Origin: Shewanella sp. HN-41 | Lineage (GTDB): Bacteria; Pseudomonadota; Gammaproteobacteria; Enterobacterales; Shewanellaceae | Assembly (NCBI RefSeq): GCF_000217915.1 | Contig: NZ_AFOZ01000031.1 | Span: forward strand, 1 to 64,000 | DNA length: 64,000 nt | Direction of reading: 5' to 3' | Shown here: one piece after another, positions 60,906 to 64,000 of the stretch | Position numbering within the stretch: the stretch's first letter is position 1 | Layout of the letters: each line of letters opens with the position of its first letter | Program-made: the position numbers and the translations under genes | Notes under the pieces: model-generated | Databases searched by the model: none | Told to the model about the DNA's origin: nothing | The model's input: the letters and a program-made list of their open reading frames with translations, nothing else

Positions 60906-60911
60906 GCGTGT

Positions 60912-61943
60912 TTATTTATGGACATAATGGCAGTTCAAGCGGCTGAAATATCCGGGCGGATGACCAATCCAATGCTTAAAACATTGCCTAAAATGACTGA
61001 CATCCGCATAGCCCATAGTTTCGGCAATCGCCTCAATACTCAATTGATTAGCTAGAATAAGTTCAATCGCCTTTTGACAACGCACTTGATCCACCAGCCT
61101 TTGGTAACTTGAGCCCAACTGAGCCAACTTTCGCCTGAAGCTTCTATCACTCATATGGATCTGAGCGGCCATGGCATCTAAGTTTGGCACACAGGGAAAA
61201 CGCTCCCGGATAACATCAAGCACAGTGTCGATAAAAGAGACCGCCCGGACCTCACTCGCGGTAATTTGATGATCGGAAAAAGCGTAAATAACCGGTAATG
61301 ACAGCCAACTTAAATCGATACGCCATTCAAAATATTCACTATCAAAACAAATTTCGGCTCCCGTTGATTGAGCTAAAAATCGGCTATCACGTGCAGGCTC
61401 TGCCAAGTTAATCTTGGTTAAAGGGACAATCTGCCCCGTCAACTCACGCGCCAGCCCAAGCAAAGAGCCAATACTATGAAGAAACTGAAAGCTATATTGA
61501 CTCTTTTCAATGCGTCCCGTGTTCAACCAACGGATGCAAATGCTTTGGTCTTCGAGCCGCATTAAGGTATCGGTAAAGCTACCGACTAATCTAGGGTGAT
61601 TGACGACAAACTGCAGACAAGCTTGTAATGTGGTTAACTGCGCCAAATGCGGTAACACTACATCTAGGCTACTCACGGTATAACTTAAGCCTAACTTAGT
61701 ACCAATATCCGGATCTTGGCTCTGTAAACGCAAAAACTCCATGGCATATTCAACTTGCCAAACATAAACAAACTGATAGTGTGCGAGTTCCTGATGACCC
61801 AAACCAATATGTAAACAGACTTCCTCTTTTGCAGTCTCCCCCAAGTGTAAAGCAGTAAAGTCCAAAATATTTCGCAGTTCAAATGCAGGATAGGTTTGAT
61901 CTCCAACCATCATATTCGTTTTATAATCGACGCGTTGTAACAT
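60912..61943 (-). CDS. AraC-family transcriptional regulator
   Basis: A 343-residue regulator with an N-terminal Arabinose_bd-like ligand domain (about 15-190) and a C-terminal AraC double helix-turn-helix (about 240-335; MSDRSFRRKLAQLG and ADVSHFRQCFKHWIG). It ends only six bases from the end of the diheme cytochrome gene, which runs the other way, so it likely controls that locus. GAGGAGG lies four bases before the ATG. The region just upstream holds a 7-bp tandem repeat, which could change its expression. Confidence 0.9.
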   Translation of the reverse strand: MLQRVDYKTNMMVGDQTYPAFELRNILDFTALHLGETAKEEVCLHIGLGHQELAHYQFVYVWQVEYAMEFLRLQSQDPDIGTKLGLSYTVSSLDVVLPHLAQLTTLQACLQFVVNHPRLVGSFTDTLMRLEDQSICIRWLNTGRIEKSQYSFQFLHSIGSLLGLARELTGQIVPLTKINLAEPARDSRFLAQSTGAEICFDSEYFEWRIDLSWLSLPVIYAFSDHQITASEVRAVSFIDTVLDVIRERFPCVPNLDAMAAQIHMSDRSFRRKLAQLGSSYQRLVDQVRCQKAIELILANQLSIEAIAETMGYADVSHFRQCFKHWIGHPPGYFSRLNCHYVHK

Positions 61944-61963
61944 GAAACCTCCTCATCTTAGAT

Positions 61964-62075
61964 TTATCCGTTATCCGTTATCCGTTATCCGTTATCCGTT
62001 ATCCGTTATCCGTTATCCGTTATCCGTTATCCGTTATCCGTTATCCGTTATCCGTTATCCGTTATCCGTTATCCA
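61964..62075. repeat. heptanucleotide tandem repeat (TTATCCG)
   Basis: Fifteen perfect copies of TTATCCG in a row and one final copy with A as last base (TTATCCA), 112 bases in all. It ends 21 bases upstream of the AraC gene start. Such perfect short repeats can slip and change length, so promoter spacing or leader length of the regulator could vary from cell to cell. The rest to 62164 is AT-rich, no gene. Confidence 0.95.
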
Positions 62076-62164
62076 ATAGTTGTATAAGATTTACCTTATT
62101 TTTAACAGCCTTAACTTCAACTTAATGTTAAAAAAATGTATAAATTTATTGCATCGATATTTCT

Positions 62165-62195
62165 CATAAAAAACGCCTGCAAATAGCAGGCGTTT
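62165..62195 (-). terminator. terminator of sohB
   Basis: On the minus strand, a 10-bp stem AAACGCCTGC / GCAGGCGTTT with a 5-base loop and T run from the facing A's. It lies about 40 bases past the sohB stop. Confidence 0.88.
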
Positions 62196-62234
62196 TGAGT
62201 TCAGCATTAAACGGCATGGCCGTGACATTTGCCC

Positions 62235-63263
62235 TTACATCGGGCGATTCTTCTCAATGAGGCGATTAAAAATCGCATTGACAGATAGCGATACACCATG
62301 GGCAATTTTATCGGTGAGCTTTTTCTTAACCTGATAATGCAGCTTATACACAGTGCGCTCACCCGCCAGCGACATGAGAACATCATCACTGGTTGATATC
62401 GCATCAATAAGCCCTAAATCAATGGCCTGCTGACCGTACCAATGCTCGCCGGTAGCGACTTTAGCTAAATCTAATTCAGGGCGATACTTACCCACAAAAG
62501 CCTTAAACAGCACATGGGTTTCTTCCAGTTCCTGTTGGAATTTCTGTCTGCCTTCATCGGTATTTTCACCAAATACCGTCAGAGTACGTTTAAAATCCCC
62601 CGCAGTATGTTGCTCGTAGTCAATCTCATGCTTTTTCAGCAACCGGTTAAAATTAGGCAACTGGGCAACCACACCGATAGACCCCACAATAGCAAAGGGC
62701 GCTGCATAAATCTTATTGGCCACACAGGCCATCATATAACCCCCACTGGCCGCCACTTTATCAACGCAGACGGTCAGAGGAATGTCGGCTTGGCGTAAAC
62801 GGTCTAGCTGGCTGGAAGCTAACCCATAGCCATGAACCATACCGCCACCGCTCTCGACATTGACGATAACTTCATCGCCTTTTTCGGCGATGGCTAAAAT
62901 GGCACTGATTTCCTCGCGCAGTGAAGCTACCTCGGCCGCATCTATACTGCCTTTGAAATCAACCACAAACACTTTACCCTTGTGAGTTTCATCGGCGGCT
63001 TTTTCCTTCGCCTTTTCTTCAGCCTTTAATTGTTTCTCGTAAGCCTTGAACTGTTTCTTTGACAGCAACTCTGCTTTCAAATCGTGTTTAAGCTCGGCTA
63101 ACTCTTCAGACAGGTTAGTGATCCTAAGTTCCCCCTTGTCTGACTTATGCTTTACAGTAGAAGCCAGCACCACAATAACCACGGCGATAATAGCGACCAC
63201 AATAGTGACGGCTTTCGCCAAAAACATTCCATACTCGTATAAAAATTCCAAAGCGATCTCCAT
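62235..63263 (-). CDS. sohB: protease SohB
   Basis: A 342-residue inner-membrane protease of the S49 (SppA) family. A membrane helix (about 13-34) is followed by a charged coiled stretch (about 45-95) and the protease domain (about 96-310). The Ser is S173 in AASGGYMMA and the Lys is probably K225 in AGDFKRTL, the S49 dyad. Length is near that of E. coli SohB (349). It may remove signal peptides or damaged membrane proteins. No clear ribosome binding site precedes the ATG. Confidence 0.92.
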   Translation of the reverse strand: MEIALEFLYEYGMFLAKAVTIVVAIIAVVIVVLASTVKHKSDKGELRITNLSEELAELKHDLKAELLSKKQFKAYEKQLKAEEKAKEKAADETHKGKVFVVDFKGSIDAAEVASLREEISAILAIAEKGDEVIVNVESGGGMVHGYGLASSQLDRLRQADIPLTVCVDKVAASGGYMMACVANKIYAAPFAIVGSIGVVAQLPNFNRLLKKHEIDYEQHTAGDFKRTLTVFGENTDEGRQKFQQELEETHVLFKAFVGKYRPELDLAKVATGEHWYGQQAIDLGLIDAISTSDDVLMSLAGERTVYKLHYQVKKKLTDKIAHGVSLSVNAIFNRLIEKNRPM

Positions 63264-63331
63264 TGGGACGCATATTTGCGTGTATCTTCACTGAATTTAT
63301 TGCGAGCTATTCTAACAGCCTAATGGCCCAT

Positions 63332-63358
63332 AAAAAAACCCAGCATTGGCTGGGTTTT
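63332..63358 (-). terminator. terminator of the lipase gene
   Basis: On the minus strand, a 10-bp stem AAAACCCAGC / GCTGGGTTTT with loop CAAT, followed by TTT. It lies just past the stop of the lipase at 63375. Confidence 0.9.
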
Positions 63359-63374
63359 CTGGATTAAATAGGAA

Positions 63375-64000
63375 TTAGTTAGGACAAGTTACAATGACAC
63401 CACTGTCTGAGACTAAAACCGTTGCATCCCCTTTGCCCGCAGATAGGGCATAAGTGGCCACTTGAGTCTGCATTTCAACGGTCGCCGCTGCAGCCATACC
63501 ATCGGTGGAGTCCTTCTCGCTTGGGTCAACAATAGAGCTGTGGTGTCCCTTCGAGAAACGCACGGCACCAGGACCTTTACTGGTACTGTCTACACAAGGT
63601 AAACCAATAGCAGAGATCAGCGGTTCAGTACCCGATAACGGGAAGTTATCCACGCGATTAGGTAACACTTGATCCGGTAAGTTACCGTTGCCATCCCCTG
63701 CCACTTCAATTAAATGAACGGGTAAACCCGTCGCTTTTAACATAGCCGCATGGTTCACGGGATCCGCCGAATCCACCGCCGTTTGCACCGCAAAGGCAAA
63801 GGTTGGAATAAACTGGGCGTAAACCGCTTGTACTAATGCCGCATATTCTGGGCTACCCGGCTCATAACCTGCGGTATTGGCTTTATCGACTAGGGCTTGG
63901 AAGGTTTCTGATGCGGTGATATTGCTAAATAGCACAGGGCCAAAGGTCGCAGAACCAGCAAAGGAGCCCGCTAAACCTCCTGTAGGTGCCACTAATGACG
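63375..64000 (-). CDS. Pla-1/cef-type extracellular lipase, C-terminal part
   Basis: The last roughly 208 codons of a larger exported lipase; the frame has no stop up to the window edge, so the N-terminus is outside. The C-terminal region with LPVHLIEVAGDGNGNLPDQ and the catalytic His in FSKGHHSSIVDP resembles the Pla-1/cef (VolA-like) family, surface lipoproteins that cleave lipids or lysophospholipids. The nucleophile Ser would lie upstream of the window. Identification is by motifs and recalled neighbourhood. Confidence 0.75.
   Translation of the reverse strand, partial: SLVAPTGGLAGSFAGSATFGPVLFSNITASETFQALVDKANTAGYEPGSPEYAALVQAVYAQFIPTFAFAVQTAVDSADPVNHAAMLKATGLPVHLIEVAGDGNGNLPDQVLPNRVDNFPLSGTEPLISAIGLPCVDSTSKGPGAVRFSKGHHSSIVDPSEKDSTDGMAAAATVEMQTQVATYALSAGKGDATVLVSDSGVIVTCPN

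Noticed and set aside
61964..62075. Heptamer repeat as a CRISPR array
   Set aside because: The units are seven bases with no spacers, so it is a simple tandem repeat.

Overview
The window looks like a chromosomal segment of a Shewanella species. The evidence is the set of families present: an SO2930-type diheme cytochrome lipoprotein, a Pla-1/cef-type lipase, a fused FNT-CBS formate channel beside pflBA, and the order smc-zipA-ligA next to cysZ. Several gene pairs keep the order I recall from E. coli (yfbV|ackA-pta, folX-yfcH, tesA|ybbA-ybbP). There is no sign of plasmid, prophage or integron genes. Species identity is not claimed.

Layout. 0-3 kb: initiator tRNA-Met, then a four-gene operon with a stand-alone J-domain protein and three unrecognised proteins, one with a very acidic tail. 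3-8 kb (minus strand): a DUF4212 plus sodium/solute symporter pair of the acetate-permease type, followed by a cNMP/CBS/nucleotidyltransferase protein and a DnaQ-like exonuclease; a perfect CRP-type site lies upstream. 8-11.6 kb: DsbA-like protein, Rossmann-fold protein, HD-GYP protein with a GFP motif, DUF2919 membrane protein. 11.8-19.4 kb: ligA, zipA and smc, divergent from cysZ. 19.5-25.5 kb: FabH-like synthase with an RDD membrane protein, then cysK (broken by a one-base frameshift), a methyltransferase and a TehA-family transporter. 26-31.6 kb: a TonB-dependent receptor, a YfcC-type transporter and its divergent LysR regulator.

31.8-43.7 kb is a mixed-acid fermentation region: FNT-CBS formate channel, a DUF3360-type permease, pflB, pflA, yfbV, ackA and pta. 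Together these turn pyruvate into formate and acetyl-CoA, then acetate and ATP, with export of formate. Two identical palindromes, AATTGGTCTTACCAATT, precede the permease gene and pflB; they resemble operators of the pyruvate/lactate-sensing GntR regulators PdhR and LldR.

44-56.7 kb: a small lipoprotein, a 32-residue ORF with a strong ribosome binding site and terminator, an RlmI-like methyltransferase, an AI-2E family permease (frameshifted in a C7 run), folX-yfcH, gltS, a short signal peptidase, ybbP-ybbA, tesA and a DUF3083-type protein. 56.9-64 kb: a beta-helix/diheme cytochrome fusion lipoprotein, a paralogous diheme lipoprotein, an AraC regulator whose upstream region holds about 16 copies of a 7-bp repeat, sohB, and the C-terminus of a Pla-1/cef-type lipase that runs off the window.

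The least explained parts are the beta-helix/cytochrome module with its repeat-bearing regulator promoter, the paired palindromes of the formate region, a long structured element at 31.69-31.78 kb, and the small ORFs near 44.7-45.1 kb. Family names come from recalled motifs; no database search was run.
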